Part shown: piece by piece, positions 54,174 to 63,375 of the stretch
How the letters are laid out: each line of letters begins with the position of its first letter
Numbering within the stretch: position 1 is the first letter of the stretch
DNA from: CAVTRI01 sp963737075
GTDB taxonomy: Bacteria; Actinomycetota; Acidimicrobiia; Acidimicrobiales; Palsa-688
Direction of reading: 5' to 3'
Assembly (NCBI GenBank): GCA_963737075.1
Contig: CAVTRI010000002.1
Location: forward strand, 744,001-808,000
Length of the DNA: 64,000 bases
The notes under the pieces: generated by a model
What the model saw: only the letters and a program-made list of their open reading frames with translations
What the model was told of the DNA's origin: nothing
The model's database searches: none
Made by a program: the position numbers and the translations under genes

Positions 54174-55361
54174 TCAGAGGCGGTAAAGCTTCGCCGCGTT
54201 GGCACCGAGGATCTTGCGGCGGGTCTCGGGACGGAGGGTGTTCATCTTGGCGGCGATGGTCTCCAGCGGCTTCGGGTAGAGGCACGTCGGGTGCGGGAAG
54301 TCCGTCTCGAACAGCACGTTGTCCTCCCCGACGGCGTCGATGAGGCGTTGCACCTCGCCCTGGTTGTTTTCGAACCAGAACGTCGCGTACCAATGGTCCT
54401 TGAAGTACTCCGACGGCATGCGCTTCAGTTCTCGTAGCTGCGCGGGGGCGTTCTCGGCCACCTCGTAATCCATGGTCTCGAGGATGAAGGGAATCCATCC
54501 CACGCCGCTTTCCACCGACACCAGCTTCAGGTCAGGGTGCCGGTCGAACATCCCGCACAACGTGGTGTTCACGACCACCCGGGCATTGTTGATGAACAGC
54601 ATGGTCCCGCCGATGGCTGGCTTGACATACTCGTGCTGGGACGGCCAGAAGTAATTGCCATAGAAGTTCATGGCCGTGAGGCTGGCGCCGATGTGGAAGT
54701 GCACCGGCAGATGAAGTGCCGCGCAAACCTCCCAGAGCGGATCCCACGCCCGGTTGGCCAGGTCGGGTGCTCCCAGGTCCTGGGGGTCGGACGTCATGTT
54801 GACGCCGCGGAGCCCGAGTCCAGCCACTCGCTCCGCCTCGCGGACACACTCGTCGACGCTCCATGCCGGCAGGACCGGCATCGGCAGGAACCGCGTCCCT
54901 GACTCCTCTTGCACCTCCGCCATGGCGTCGTTGTAGATTTCGACGCAGAGACGCCGGAGCATTTCATCCTGCACGGCGTCAGCTAGCCCCTGACCTCCGA
55001 GACCGATGGAGTTGGGGAAGAGTACCTGGGCATACACCCCGGAGGCGTCCATGATTTCCAGGCGGGTCTTCGGGTCATACGCGGCCTGGTGCACCCGGTC
55101 GATGCCCCAGACGGGCATCGACTCCTGGAAGGGTGCCTTCCCGTCCTGCCGGTCGATAACTCCTCCGCCGCCGGCGAAGCCCATCGGGTGCCCGTCGACC
55201 ACCCAGGTGGGCCTGCCCTCGACATCCTCGACGCGTGGGACCCGCTCCTTGTATGCGTCGGGAGCCCGCTTGACCCACAAGTCGTGCGCCTCCGTCAAAT
55301 GCGTGTCGGCGTCGACGACCCGGAGATCGTCGAGATCGGCAATGGCGTGTGGTGCAGCCAT
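54174..55361 (-). CDS. Amidohydrolase-2 family metal-dependent hydrolase
   Basis: 395 aa from ATG 55361. TIM-barrel with VVDADTHLTEAHDLW (first metal-binding D-x-H), LHLPVHFHIGASLTA (metal His), DLKLVSVESGVGWIPF and EDNVLFETDFPHPTCLYP with the catalytic Asp. Family members are decarboxylases or hydrolases of carboxylated aromatics and related acids. The divergent TetR gene plus a branched-chain-type binding protein suggest uptake and breakdown of one substrate. Confidence 0.87.
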   Translation of the reverse strand: MAAPHAIADLDDLRVVDADTHLTEAHDLWVKRAPDAYKERVPRVEDVEGRPTWVVDGHPMGFAGGGGVIDRQDGKAPFQESMPVWGIDRVHQAAYDPKTRLEIMDASGVYAQVLFPNSIGLGGQGLADAVQDEMLRRLCVEIYNDAMAEVQEESGTRFLPMPVLPAWSVDECVREAERVAGLGLRGVNMTSDPQDLGAPDLANRAWDPLWEVCAALHLPVHFHIGASLTAMNFYGNYFWPSQHEYVKPAIGGTMLFINNARVVVNTTLCGMFDRHPDLKLVSVESGVGWIPFILETMDYEVAENAPAQLRELKRMPSEYFKDHWYATFWFENNQGEVQRLIDAVGEDNVLFETDFPHPTCLYPKPLETIAAKMNTLRPETRRKILGANAAKLYRL

Positions 55362-55436
55362 GCTCAAACCCCTCTTGCTCGTCTATCTGCTGGCAGCGTA
55401 ACGTCAGCGACACGGCATGAGCAAGGGAGGAAAATC

Positions 55437-56096
55437 CTGTTTTCCGCGGCCGCTCCGAGTTGGCAGGCACGAGCCCGAGAACGTTCGCTGGCCTCAGCGC
55501 GCCAGCGCGCCGACGATCAAGCCGCCAGGCTGGTGCGCGCGGCACAGGAAATGATCAACGAGGAGCTCGAGATAACCGTGCCGGCACTCGTCGCCCGAGC
55601 CGGTATGTCGACGAAGACCTTCTACCGACACTTCTCGTCTCGCGACGAGCTGCTGCTGGCGACGATGGAGGACGAGCTGGCGATCGGGGCTCATCTCGTG
55701 CGGCGGGAGGTCGATCGCCATGAAGACCCTGTCGAGCGCCTGCGCGCGTGTGTCATCGCGTACGTCCGGCTTCCGGGCCGTTATCGCAGCGCCAGCCTGA
55801 GGCGGGCGCGCGTCCGCGAGGGCCGGCGGCTCATGGCGCTTTACGAGGAGCAGGCCAACCAGGCGAACGCGCCGTTTCTCGCCGTATTCCTCGACGTCAT
55901 TACCGGCCTGGTGAACGCCGGGCTGATCGAAGTAGAGGATCCCGACCTGACGGCCCGCAGCATCTTCCACGTCCTCAACGGACACCTCGCGGATGCCGCC
56001 GCCGAGGGCTCACCCTCCGCCTACGGGCGTATCGGAGCTCACGCCTGGCAGTTTTGCTGCCGCGGGTTGGGATTGGGACCGGAGGAGACGACATGA
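55437..56096 (+). CDS. TetR-family regulator with non-canonical start
   Basis: About 219 aa. HTH: QAARLVRAAQEMINEELEITVPALVARAGMSTKTFYRHFSSRDELLLATMEDEL; C-terminal domain helical. No ATG, GTG or TTG lies in frame upstream of the HTH except inside the opposite gene. CTG 55437 has a perfect GGGAGG six nt upstream, and the ATC before it is a further option; an ATG at 55417 is in another frame and stops after a few dozen codons. A GTG within the HTH would truncate it. The stop overlaps the binding-protein start (ATGA). Likely controls this pair and the divergent amidohydrolase. Confidence 0.78.
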   Translation: MFSAAAPSWQARARERSLASARQRADDQAARLVRAAQEMINEELEITVPALVARAGMSTKTFYRHFSSRDELLLATMEDELAIGAHLVRREVDRHEDPVERLRACVIAYVRLPGRYRSASLRRARVREGRRLMALYEEQANQANAPFLAVFLDVITGLVNAGLIEVEDPDLTARSIFHVLNGHLADAAAEGSPSAYGRIGAHAWQFCCRGLGLGPEETT

Positions 56097-57361
56097 AGGC
56101 TTCGTTCAAAGTGCTCGCCTTGGGGGCCGCTGCTGCCCTGGTCGCCGCTGCTTGCGGGGGATCGAGCAAGTCCGGCGGCTCGTCGGCGAGCGGTGCGAGT
56201 GGCGGGAGCGCCAGCGGCTCGCCGATCACGATCGCCTTGGTCACCTCGCTCACCGGCGTGGCCGGGCCTGAGTTCAAGCGTACCCCGCAAGGCTTTCTGG
56301 CCCGGGTCGACCTGCAGAACGCCCAGGGCGGCGTCAACGGCCATCCCATCAAGGCGGTGGTCATCGACGACGAGGGCAACATCGGCCAGGAGACGACGGC
56401 CGTCCAGTCCGCCGTGCAGACCAAAGGGGCACTGGCGGTGGTGTCGGTCACCCCGTTCATGTTCGCCGGGTACCGCTACCTTCAGCAGCACGGCATCCCC
56501 GTGACCGGCGGGAGCTTCGACGGCCCCGAATGGGGCGAGCAGCCCAATACCAATATGTTCGCGGCGGACACCGGGAGCGTCGACCCCCACTTCCCAGCCA
56601 GCACGCTGGTGGGGGCGTTCATGAAGACGTTTGGCGGCACAGCCGCGGCAGCCATTGGCTATGGCATCTCGCCGTCGTCCGCGCAGTCGGCGAAAAACTT
56701 CGTGACCGCCGCCCAGCACGCCGGTTTCCGGAACGCCTATCTCAATACCAGCATCCCATTCGGCGGCGTCGACTTCACCGCCACGTCGCTTGCCGTGAAG
56801 AACTCAGGCGCGGACACCGTGTACGGCAGCATGGACAACAACTCGAACTTCGCCTTGGTGCAGGCGCTGAGGAATGCCAACGCCAACGTCAAGATTTTCA
56901 CGTTCCCGACCGGGCTCGAGCCCGACATCGTCAACTCGCCGTCGTGGCCGGTCGTCCAGGGCGTGTACTTCACGACCGGGTTCGTGCCCACTCAGCTGGG
57001 TACCTCCGCGACGAAGGCGTTCCAAGACGCGCTGCTGAAGTACCAGAACGTGCCCCTCGCCAACTTCCCGAGCTTCGACGTGTACGAGGGCTGGCTGGGC
57101 GCGGACCTCATGATCAAGGGCCTTCAACTGGCGGGACCCACCCCCACCCGGACGTCGATCATCTCGCACCTTCGCCAGCTCAACGGTTACGACGGCGGCG
57201 GCCTGCTGCCGGAGAAGATCAACTACGCCACCATCTTCGGGCACGATTCACCCGTCACCTGCTCCTACGCCACCCGGGCCGAGACCAACGGCTTCGTGAT
57301 GGCGTCGAGCAAACCCATTTGCGGCTCCGACATCGCGGGAACGGGCAAGAGCGGGGGGTAG
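56093..57361 (+). CDS. Branched-chain amino-acid-type ABC substrate-binding lipoprotein
   Basis: 422 aa. Signal peptide KASFKVLALGAAAALVAAACGG with lipobox VAAAC, then a Ser/Gly-rich linker and a type I periplasmic binding fold: ITIALVTSLTGVAGPEFKRTPQGFLARV, GGVNGHPIKAVVIDDEG, GADTVYGSMDNNSNFALVQAL. No permease or ATPase gene is in the neighbourhood, so it either works with a distant transporter or serves as a sensor. Translationally coupled to the TetR gene (ATGA). Confidence 0.87.
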   Translation: MKASFKVLALGAAAALVAAACGGSSKSGGSSASGASGGSASGSPITIALVTSLTGVAGPEFKRTPQGFLARVDLQNAQGGVNGHPIKAVVIDDEGNIGQETTAVQSAVQTKGALAVVSVTPFMFAGYRYLQQHGIPVTGGSFDGPEWGEQPNTNMFAADTGSVDPHFPASTLVGAFMKTFGGTAAAAIGYGISPSSAQSAKNFVTAAQHAGFRNAYLNTSIPFGGVDFTATSLAVKNSGADTVYGSMDNNSNFALVQALRNANANVKIFTFPTGLEPDIVNSPSWPVVQGVYFTTGFVPTQLGTSATKAFQDALLKYQNVPLANFPSFDVYEGWLGADLMIKGLQLAGPTPTRTSIISHLRQLNGYDGGGLLPEKINYATIFGHDSPVTCSYATRAETNGFVMASSKPICGSDIAGTGKSGG

Positions 57362-57396
57362 CCACGCTCTTGGGTGATCGGCCCACCACAGGAGGC

Positions 57397-58314
57397 TCAG
57401 CGGACGGTATTGGTCTCGAGCTCGGGGCGATTCCAGCCGCCGAGCTCGGCCGCCGCCTCGTAGCTGCTCTGGAAGAACGCCATCAGCTCGGCGTCGGGGT
57501 CGCCCGCGGTGCGAACCTCCGCATATGGGAGAATGAACTCGGCCAGATTGTCGTCGTAATACGCCGAATCCGGACGTACTTTCCAGTCAGCGAAACCCTC
57601 CGGCACAGGATAGGCGTAGGCGTAGAACGAACCCTCAGCGCTGCCTCCGGGCCAAAACCCGCAACTGCTGACCTCGCGGCTGTACGCCTCCTCCTGCACC
57701 CAGTCGGCGCAGTTGGGCACACCGCCCGGGTGCTTCGGCGCCCGACGGCCTGAGAAGCGGGTCACCGCCAGATCGGCGGCCCCCCAAAAGAAGTGGACGG
57801 GGCTGACCTTGCCCGTGAACTGGCCCCGAAAGCGGGTCATGACTCGGTGCGCGTCGACGAGCGCCAGCCAGAAACGGTGTACGGCGTCGGCGTCGTACGC
57901 ACGGTGCTGCTCGTCCTCCGAGAACGGAATCGCCTCCGCCACCTCTTGCGGGCGGTCCCAGATGCGCACGGGGACGCCCACCTCGTCGAGCATGGACATC
58001 GTCGCCCCGTAGAAGCTGGCGACCGACTTCGGCTCCAGCTTGACATGCGCCCGGCGGCCGGCGGTCGTGCGGGCCTCGAGGACGTGGTCGAGGAGGTCGA
58101 ACTCGATTTCCAGTCCCGCAGCGTCGGCATGCATCAGGGACGTGGTCAGCCCGCGGCCCGATACGTACAGAGGCACCTGCCACCAGTGGTTGACCATGGG
58201 CTCCAACGCCAACCGGACCTTCCCCACGATCTGTGTCCACAGGTGAAAGGTTATGAGAGTGTCCTCCCACGCCGACAGGGTGAGCTCCGGCCAGCTGTCA
58301 GTGGCGGTGGTCAT
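57397..58314 (-). CDS. DUF5996 family protein
   Basis: 305 aa. Conserved features are WPELTLSAWEDTLITFHLWTQIVGKVRLAL, NHWWQVPLYVSGRGLTTS, FTGKVSPVHFFWGAADLAVTRFSGRRAPKHPGGV and EEAYSREVSSCGFWPGGS. DUF5996 proteins are widespread in actinobacteria and cyanobacteria and of unknown function. Monocistronic. Confidence 0.85.
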   Translation of the reverse strand: MTTATDSWPELTLSAWEDTLITFHLWTQIVGKVRLALEPMVNHWWQVPLYVSGRGLTTSLMHADAAGLEIEFDLLDHVLEARTTAGRRAHVKLEPKSVASFYGATMSMLDEVGVPVRIWDRPQEVAEAIPFSEDEQHRAYDADAVHRFWLALVDAHRVMTRFRGQFTGKVSPVHFFWGAADLAVTRFSGRRAPKHPGGVPNCADWVQEEAYSREVSSCGFWPGGSAEGSFYAYAYPVPEGFADWKVRPDSAYYDDNLAEFILPYAEVRTAGDPDAELMAFFQSSYEAAAELGGWNRPELETNTVR

Positions 58315-58398
58315 GGCACATCAAACCCTCCGTAGCGCCGTGTCCCGCAATCTAGGAGAAAGAACCGGGCCCGCACGAGTGGGGCGGTTCGCAGGCGG

Positions 58399-59793
58399 CT
58401 AGGACGCCTGGCTTACCGACGACATGTTGAACTCCTGCACGCGGATGGGCGGGGCAGCGATACGGGTGAAGTAGTCGGCCCACTCGCGGGGCAGGGTCCG
58501 TTCGGTGGATCCCAGTTCGGTGACGCGTCCGAGCAGGCCCACGGGGCTTTCGTTGAACCGAAAGTTGTTGACCGCGCCTACGACCTCACCACGCTCCACC
58601 AGGTACACGCCGTCTCGGGTCAGCCCGGTGAGGAGCAGGGTTTGGGGATCGACGACCCGGATGTACCAAAGGCATGTGAGCAGCAACGCTCTGTCGGCGC
58701 TGGCCACCATCTCACCCAGCGACGCCCCGCTTCCCGAACCTTCCATGATGAGGTTGTCGATATAAGGCGTGACGGGAAGGCCGGTGAGCTCGGCGGAGTG
58801 GCGGGTCTGCACCAGCGACGTGAGAACGCCGTCGGCCACCCAAGCCGTCGGCTCCAGCGGAAGCCCGTTGTCGAAGACGGACTGTTCTGCGGAGGAGGCC
58901 CGGACGTCGACGAACGGCGAGCACTCGAGGCCCGGCGCCCGAGGATCGCTTCTGAGCGTCACCGGCACGTCCGCGAGGCGGTCGCCGACCCGGGTGCCCC
59001 CTCCCGGACGGCTGAACACGCTCCTGCCGTCGTTGGCGTCACGAGCCCCCGACGACCAGTACAGGTCGATCATGAGGTCGGCGACGGCGCTCGGCGGGAG
59101 GATCGTGTCATAGCGACCGGCCGGCAGCTCGATGGATCGCTGCGCCCAGTCCAGGCGTTCTGACAGCTGGCTTTCAAGCTGCACGACATCGACGCCCCCG
59201 AAGTCCGGGGCAGGGACTCCCGCCCAGGCCGAGCGTTGATAGTCCGGAGACTTGGCATTGATCTCCACGTGCCCCGACGGCTGCTCGTGACGGAACCGCA
59301 AGCCAGTCGACGACCCCATATACGTCGTGCGCATCCTGTGCTCGGCAAAACCAAAGAGCAGGCGCCCCTCCGCCCCTGCCCGCTCGAATGCCTCCCCCAA
59401 GGCGGGAGCGAATGACGAGAACGTCCCGATCGACGTCTCCGCCGCAGGGTCTTCCCACTTCCCGTCGTGGCCGGCTCCCGCCACCAGCGGCTGCGCGTCC
59501 TCGGCGGGCTTCGGCGCCCCGTGAGCCGCGTCTTCGGCCGCCCGCACCAACGGCTCCACCGACTCGCCCGTCACTAAAGACCGAGATACCACCCCGGCCG
59601 CCGTCCCTGACGTGCCGCGCACGGTAGCCACCACGGTGAGCAGGCGGCTTCGGTTCACTCCGTTGGTGGTCAGCGTGTTGGCCGCCCACCGCAGGTTGGC
59701 GCTGTCGAGCTCGTCCAGGATCACCACGCAAGCATCAGCCTTCGATGACTGCAGGGCCCGCTCTACAAGCTCCTGGGGACCACGCTCGTTCAT
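58399..59793 (-). CDS. pmbA: TldE/PmbA-type metalloprotease subunit
   Basis: 464 aa from ATG 59793 (MNERGPQELVERALQSSKADACVVILDEL). It lacks the HExxxH zinc site found in TldD, as expected of the TldE partner; the C-terminal segment RDGVYLVERGEVVGAVNNFRFNESPVGLLGRV is the family hallmark. The TldD/TldE heterodimer degrades and matures small peptides (microcins, CcdA). The start lies inside a nested set of overlapping mini-ORFs that repeat the GTGAGCGAG and CGTGGTCCCCAGGAG sequences. Confidence 0.9.
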   Translation of the reverse strand: MNERGPQELVERALQSSKADACVVILDELDSANLRWAANTLTTNGVNRSRLLTVVATVRGTSGTAAGVVSRSLVTGESVEPLVRAAEDAAHGAPKPAEDAQPLVAGAGHDGKWEDPAAETSIGTFSSFAPALGEAFERAGAEGRLLFGFAEHRMRTTYMGSSTGLRFRHEQPSGHVEINAKSPDYQRSAWAGVPAPDFGGVDVVQLESQLSERLDWAQRSIELPAGRYDTILPPSAVADLMIDLYWSSGARDANDGRSVFSRPGGGTRVGDRLADVPVTLRSDPRAPGLECSPFVDVRASSAEQSVFDNGLPLEPTAWVADGVLTSLVQTRHSAELTGLPVTPYIDNLIMEGSGSGASLGEMVASADRALLLTCLWYIRVVDPQTLLLTGLTRDGVYLVERGEVVGAVNNFRFNESPVGLLGRVTELGSTERTLPREWADYFTRIAAPPIRVQEFNMSSVSQAS

Positions 59794-59887
59794 GCAGGCT
59801 CCTGGGGACCACGCTCGCTCACTGGTGCACGCTCCTACCAAGCGTGCACCAGCCTCTGCTCATCGGTTCGCTCCCAAGCTCGCTCAC
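59790..59887 (-). repeat. Chained mini-ORF module between tldD and pmbA
   Basis: GTG at 59887 overlaps the tldD stop and opens 22 codons (VSELGSEPMSRGWCTLGRSV..), stopping at 59819 with a GTGA overlap to a second mini-ORF of 10 codons (VSERGPQEPA, 59822-59790), which overlaps the pmbA ATG (ATGA). A perfect 10-bp hairpin GGTGCACGCT / AGCGTGCACC (59824-59833, 59841-59850) lies in the first. The 22-codon unit begins VS(E/D)LGSEP exactly as the purE-purC unit, and the 10-codon unit duplicates the first codons of pmbA (NERGPQE). Confidence 0.9.
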
Positions 59888-61398
59888 TGCCCGGCCTCTT
59901 GCACGCTGTTGAGCACCCGCACGCCTCGGAACAGGGCGGACGGACACCCGTGACTCACGGCCGCCACCTGTCCGGGCTGGCCCTTCCCGCAATTGAACGC
60001 CCCGCCGAGAACGTACGTGGACTCCCCGCCGACGGCTTCCATGGAGCCCCAGAACTCGGTCGTGGTGCCCTGGTAGGCAACGTCTTTGAGCTGGCCCGTC
60101 AAGCGCCCATCTCGGATGGCGAAGAACCGTTGTCCCGTGAACTGGAAGTTGTACCGCTGCATGTCGATCGACCAGCTCTTGTCGCCGATCACGTAGATGC
60201 CGCGTCGCACCCCCGCAATGAGCTCCTCGCTCGTCGGCCCACCCCGCCCCGGCTGCAGAGAGACGTTGGCCATCCGCTGCAACGGAACATGCCCGGGCGA
60301 ATCCGCGAACGCGCACCCGTTGGACCGGCCGAATCCCTTCAGCGCCGCCATCCTACGATCGAGCTGGTAGCCTACGAGCACCCCTTCCCGGACCAGATCC
60401 CACTGCTGGGCGGCGACGCCCTCGTCGTCGTAACCGACGGTCGCCAACCCGTGCTCCACCGTCCGATCGCCGGTCACGTGCATCACCGGAGAGCCGTAAC
60501 GCAACGACCCCAACTGGTCGAACGTTGCGAATGACGTGCCGGCGTAGGCCGCCTCGTATCCCAGCGCACGGTCCAGTTCGGTGGCGTGACCGATCGACTC
60601 ATGGATCGTCAACCACAGATTCGACGGGTCGATGACCAGGTCGTAGCTGCCCGCCTCAACGGAGGGGGCCGCCATTTTCTCCATCAGCAACTCGGGCATG
60701 GCAGCCAGTTCGGCGTCCCAGTCCCAGCCCTCGCCCGTGAGGTACTCCCAGCCGCGTCCGACCGGCGGCGCCAATGTCCGCATGGTGTCGAACCTCCCGG
60801 ACTCCGCCTCGAGCGCTACCGCGGTGGCCACCGGGTGAACCCGCACCCGCTGCTGGGTCGTCGTCGTGCCCGCCAGGTCGGCGTAGAACTTGTTTTCCTG
60901 CACCGCCAACAGCGACGCGTCGGCGTGATCGACGCCATCGGCTGACAACAGCCGGTCGGTCCAGCCCGTCAATACCTCGACCCACCGGTCCGAACCGACG
61001 TCGAAGGGGTTGACCCGGTACGCGGACACCCAGGTCGCCTCGCGGTAGACCGGCTCGACAGCGAGGTCCACCCACTCGGTGCTGATGGCGCTCGACGTAC
61101 GGGCCATGTCCACGGCCTGCTGCGCCAGGCGGGCGGCGCCGTCGCTCGTGAGATCCACCCCAGCGGCGAAGCCCCAGGTGCCGTCGACGACCACCCGCAC
61201 GGAAAGGCCCTTTTCCTCGGTCTCATGCGAGCCTTCCAGCTCCCGGTCTCGGACCCGTACCTCCGCGTCTCTGATGCGCTCCACTCGCACTTCGGCGTGC
61301 TGTACTTCGAGGCGGCGGGCGGTGTCGAGCCCGGCGTCTGCCATCTTGGCCAGGGGGAGCCCGACAAATGATGGGTCGATCGGCCGTACGGCGTTCAC
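59884..61398 (-). CDS. tldD: Metalloprotease TldD
   Basis: 504 aa. Zinc site HExxxH in LWLTIHESIGHATELDRALGYE, and the conserved GRGGPTSEELIAGVRRGIYV, GTTTEFWGSMEAVGGESTYVLGGAFNCGKGQPGQVAAVSHGCP C-terminus. Works with TldE/PmbA encoded next to it as a heterodimeric peptidase that trims modified or unfolded peptides. ATG 61398. It may process ribosomal peptides; no precursor gene is seen in the window. Confidence 0.93.
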   Translation of the reverse strand: MNAVRPIDPSFVGLPLAKMADAGLDTARRLEVQHAEVRVERIRDAEVRVRDRELEGSHETEEKGLSVRVVVDGTWGFAAGVDLTSDGAARLAQQAVDMARTSSAISTEWVDLAVEPVYREATWVSAYRVNPFDVGSDRWVEVLTGWTDRLLSADGVDHADASLLAVQENKFYADLAGTTTTQQRVRVHPVATAVALEAESGRFDTMRTLAPPVGRGWEYLTGEGWDWDAELAAMPELLMEKMAAPSVEAGSYDLVIDPSNLWLTIHESIGHATELDRALGYEAAYAGTSFATFDQLGSLRYGSPVMHVTGDRTVEHGLATVGYDDEGVAAQQWDLVREGVLVGYQLDRRMAALKGFGRSNGCAFADSPGHVPLQRMANVSLQPGRGGPTSEELIAGVRRGIYVIGDKSWSIDMQRYNFQFTGQRFFAIRDGRLTGQLKDVAYQGTTTEFWGSMEAVGGESTYVLGGAFNCGKGQPGQVAAVSHGCPSALFRGVRVLNSVQEAGQ

Positions 61399-61443
61399 GG
61401 TTGAACGATAATCATCCCGCGCTGCCAGTTCGCGTTGCCGGTG

Positions 61444-62763
61444 TCAGAAGATGTGCGTGAGGCGCCAGGACCAGGTCGGGTCCGGCATCGACGACGTAGC
61501 CGAAGCGGATGTCCGCTCTGTTTGGCTCTCGGCCAGCGCGACTGACCCGACCACATGACCGGCAGACAAGTGGCTGCCCAGCGGCAAAAGCGTCATCGAC
61601 AGGGGCACTGCCTGTCCCGCGAAGCCCACGGCCGTCAGTCCTTCGGAGGTGGCGACGTTCACCTTCGCCCCTGAAGAGTTCGTCACCACCGCGACCACGC
61701 TGCCAGCGGGCAGCACGGTGTGAACAGCCACCGAGGACGTGACCGACTGCACCAACGCGGTGGCGACGCTCACGGCGGCCGCCGTGAGGACGGCTGTCTT
61801 GGACTGCCCGGGGTCCTGGCCCAACACCGCACCGAGAATGGTGATGGGGTGGCCGTCCACCGCTTGGCGGTTGGCGAACACGAGGCAACCGCCGGCGGTG
61901 GCGTCCGACCCCGTCTTGATCCCGATGAAGCCGCCGGTGCCCACGGCCTTATTGAAGTTGGACACGGCACCGGCTACGGGCAGATTCACAGACGGCATCG
62001 CCACAATCTGGGCGAAAACAGGGATCGCCATTGCCTGGGACGCCAGCAGCAGCTGGTCGGACGCCGTCGACACGGTCGTCGACGCCAGGCCGCTGGGATC
62101 CGTGTATGTGGTGTGGGCCATGCCGACCCGTTGGGCCGTGGTGTTCATCTTGGCGACGAAGGCGGCCGACGACCCGGCGTCGGCGTTGGCGAGCATGGCA
62201 GCGATGTTGTTGCCGGACCCGACAAGAAGCGCTTGCAACAGTTGCAGTTCGTTCAACGTCTCCCCTGCCGACACCGGAACAACCGACTGCTGTTGCGCCA
62301 GTCGGCTCTTATAGTCAGCGACGTCGGCAGCCGACGCCGTGACGGTAAAGCCAGCCTGCCCGGGCGCCAGAGGATGATCTTGGAGAATGACGAAGGCCGT
62401 CATGACCTTGGCCAGGCTGGCGATAGGGGTTGGCGTGGCGGGGCCCGACGACCCGAGCGAAGGAAAGCCTTCAACATCGACGGCCGCTTCACCGCTCGCT
62501 GGCCAGGCGACCTTCGGCTTGGCACCGGAAAGCACCTCCGATGCCGGCAGCGTTCGTTTGACGGTCAGCGCCGGGATCGGCACCGTGGCGGCCCGAATGG
62601 CGATGGCGCCCGCCACGACCACCAGCAGCGCCAGCACCACGATGACGGCACGCAGCGGAAAGCGCCGCTTCTTCCCGGTCTTGAAGTGAAGGTGCTTAGG
62701 GGACCCGGTCCTTCCGGCGATCACACCACAGGCTGCCACACCCTTGCCTGAGAATAGTTGCAA
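61444..62763 (-). CDS. D-alanyl-D-alanine carboxypeptidase family protein (PBP5-like)
   Basis: About 439 aa from TTG 62763; a later start is possible, since the first 30 residues are not typical. One membrane anchor (residues about 37-58, RAVIVVLALLVVVAGAIAI). Serine-peptidase S11 motifs: SLAK (Ser116, Lys119), SGN (about 178) and KTG (about 292, IGIKTGSD). The C-terminal region (SVATALVQSVTSS ... HVVGSVAL) may be a short extension domain. It trims peptidoglycan stem peptides outside the membrane. Last gene of this block, tail-to-head before tldD. Confidence 0.87.
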   Translation of the reverse strand: MQLFSGKGVAACGVIAGRTGSPKHLHFKTGKKRRFPLRAVIVVLALLVVVAGAIAIRAATVPIPALTVKRTLPASEVLSGAKPKVAWPASGEAAVDVEGFPSLGSSGPATPTPIASLAKVMTAFVILQDHPLAPGQAGFTVTASAADVADYKSRLAQQQSVVPVSAGETLNELQLLQALLVGSGNNIAAMLANADAGSSAAFVAKMNTTAQRVGMAHTTYTDPSGLASTTVSTASDQLLLASQAMAIPVFAQIVAMPSVNLPVAGAVSNFNKAVGTGGFIGIKTGSDATAGGCLVFANRQAVDGHPITILGAVLGQDPGQSKTAVLTAAAVSVATALVQSVTSSVAVHTVLPAGSVVAVVTNSSGAKVNVATSEGLTAVGFAGQAVPLSMTLLPLGSHLSAGHVVGSVALAESQTERTSASATSSMPDPTWSWRLTHIF

Positions 62764-62793
62764 TCCTCGCAGTTGCCGAAAATGATATTTTCC

Positions 62794-63333
62794 TCAGCCC
62801 TTACCGAGCAGCTCGTGGTGCGGCTCGGGATCACCCAGCGAGGTGGGTGAGGTCGCACGGCGTACGAACTCGCGCTCGGTGGGCCAGCGGGTCACAAACT
62901 GATCGCCGGAGATCTCTTCGTACCGGATGAGGGTGACGTCCTCGATGTCGACGCGGAACAGGTGAAAGCGCCCGGGGACCGGGTCCCAGCCGATCCGGCT
63001 GCGTACCTGCTCGGCGTATCGTTCGTGGACGGGCCCTGGAGGTTGGGCCACCGCCCGACCACGAACCTTGAACTCGCCGAGGGACCCCTCCCGAGACGTG
63101 ACGATGCTGTGGACGAGCACGCGAGGGTCGCGCAGCAGGTCGATCGCCTTGCGAGAATCGAGAAGCATGGACAACCACAGGTCGTCTTCCCACAGGAGCG
63201 GCTCGACCGGGCTGAGCCGCGGGGTCCCGTCTCCACGGATGGTCACCACGAGGATCACACCCGGGTCCACGAGGCGCTCCCGGCCGAGTTCGCCCAGCCG
63301 GGGCTCGTCCGCGACCAGTTGACCCCACCGCAT
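62794..63333 (-). CDS. PPOX-fold (pyridoxamine phosphate oxidase-like) FMN or F420-binding protein
   Basis: 179 aa from ATG 63333 with GGAGGAG about 6 nt upstream. Split-barrel features: LVDPGVILVVTIRGDGTPRLSPVEPLLWEDDLWLSMLLDSRKAIDLLRDPRVLVHSIV, typical of PPOX-class flavin/F420-binding enzymes of actinobacteria. Specific cofactor and substrate cannot be inferred. Divergent from the methyltransferase gene. Confidence 0.85.
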   Translation of the reverse strand: MRWGQLVADEPRLGELGRERLVDPGVILVVTIRGDGTPRLSPVEPLLWEDDLWLSMLLDSRKAIDLLRDPRVLVHSIVTSREGSLGEFKVRGRAVAQPPGPVHERYAEQVRSRIGWDPVPGRFHLFRVDIEDVTLIRYEEISGDQFVTRWPTEREFVRRATSPTSLGDPEPHHELLGKG

Positions 63334-63375
63334 CGACTCCTCCTCTCCGGTGCCGACATGCATAACACTAGGGGG

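Noticed and set aside
62660..62763. Riboswitch (c-di-AMP or c-di-GMP type) in the carboxypeptidase leader
   Set aside because: The GC-rich 5' part with GGCAAGG looked suggestive, but no conserved box of a known aptamer class could be matched.
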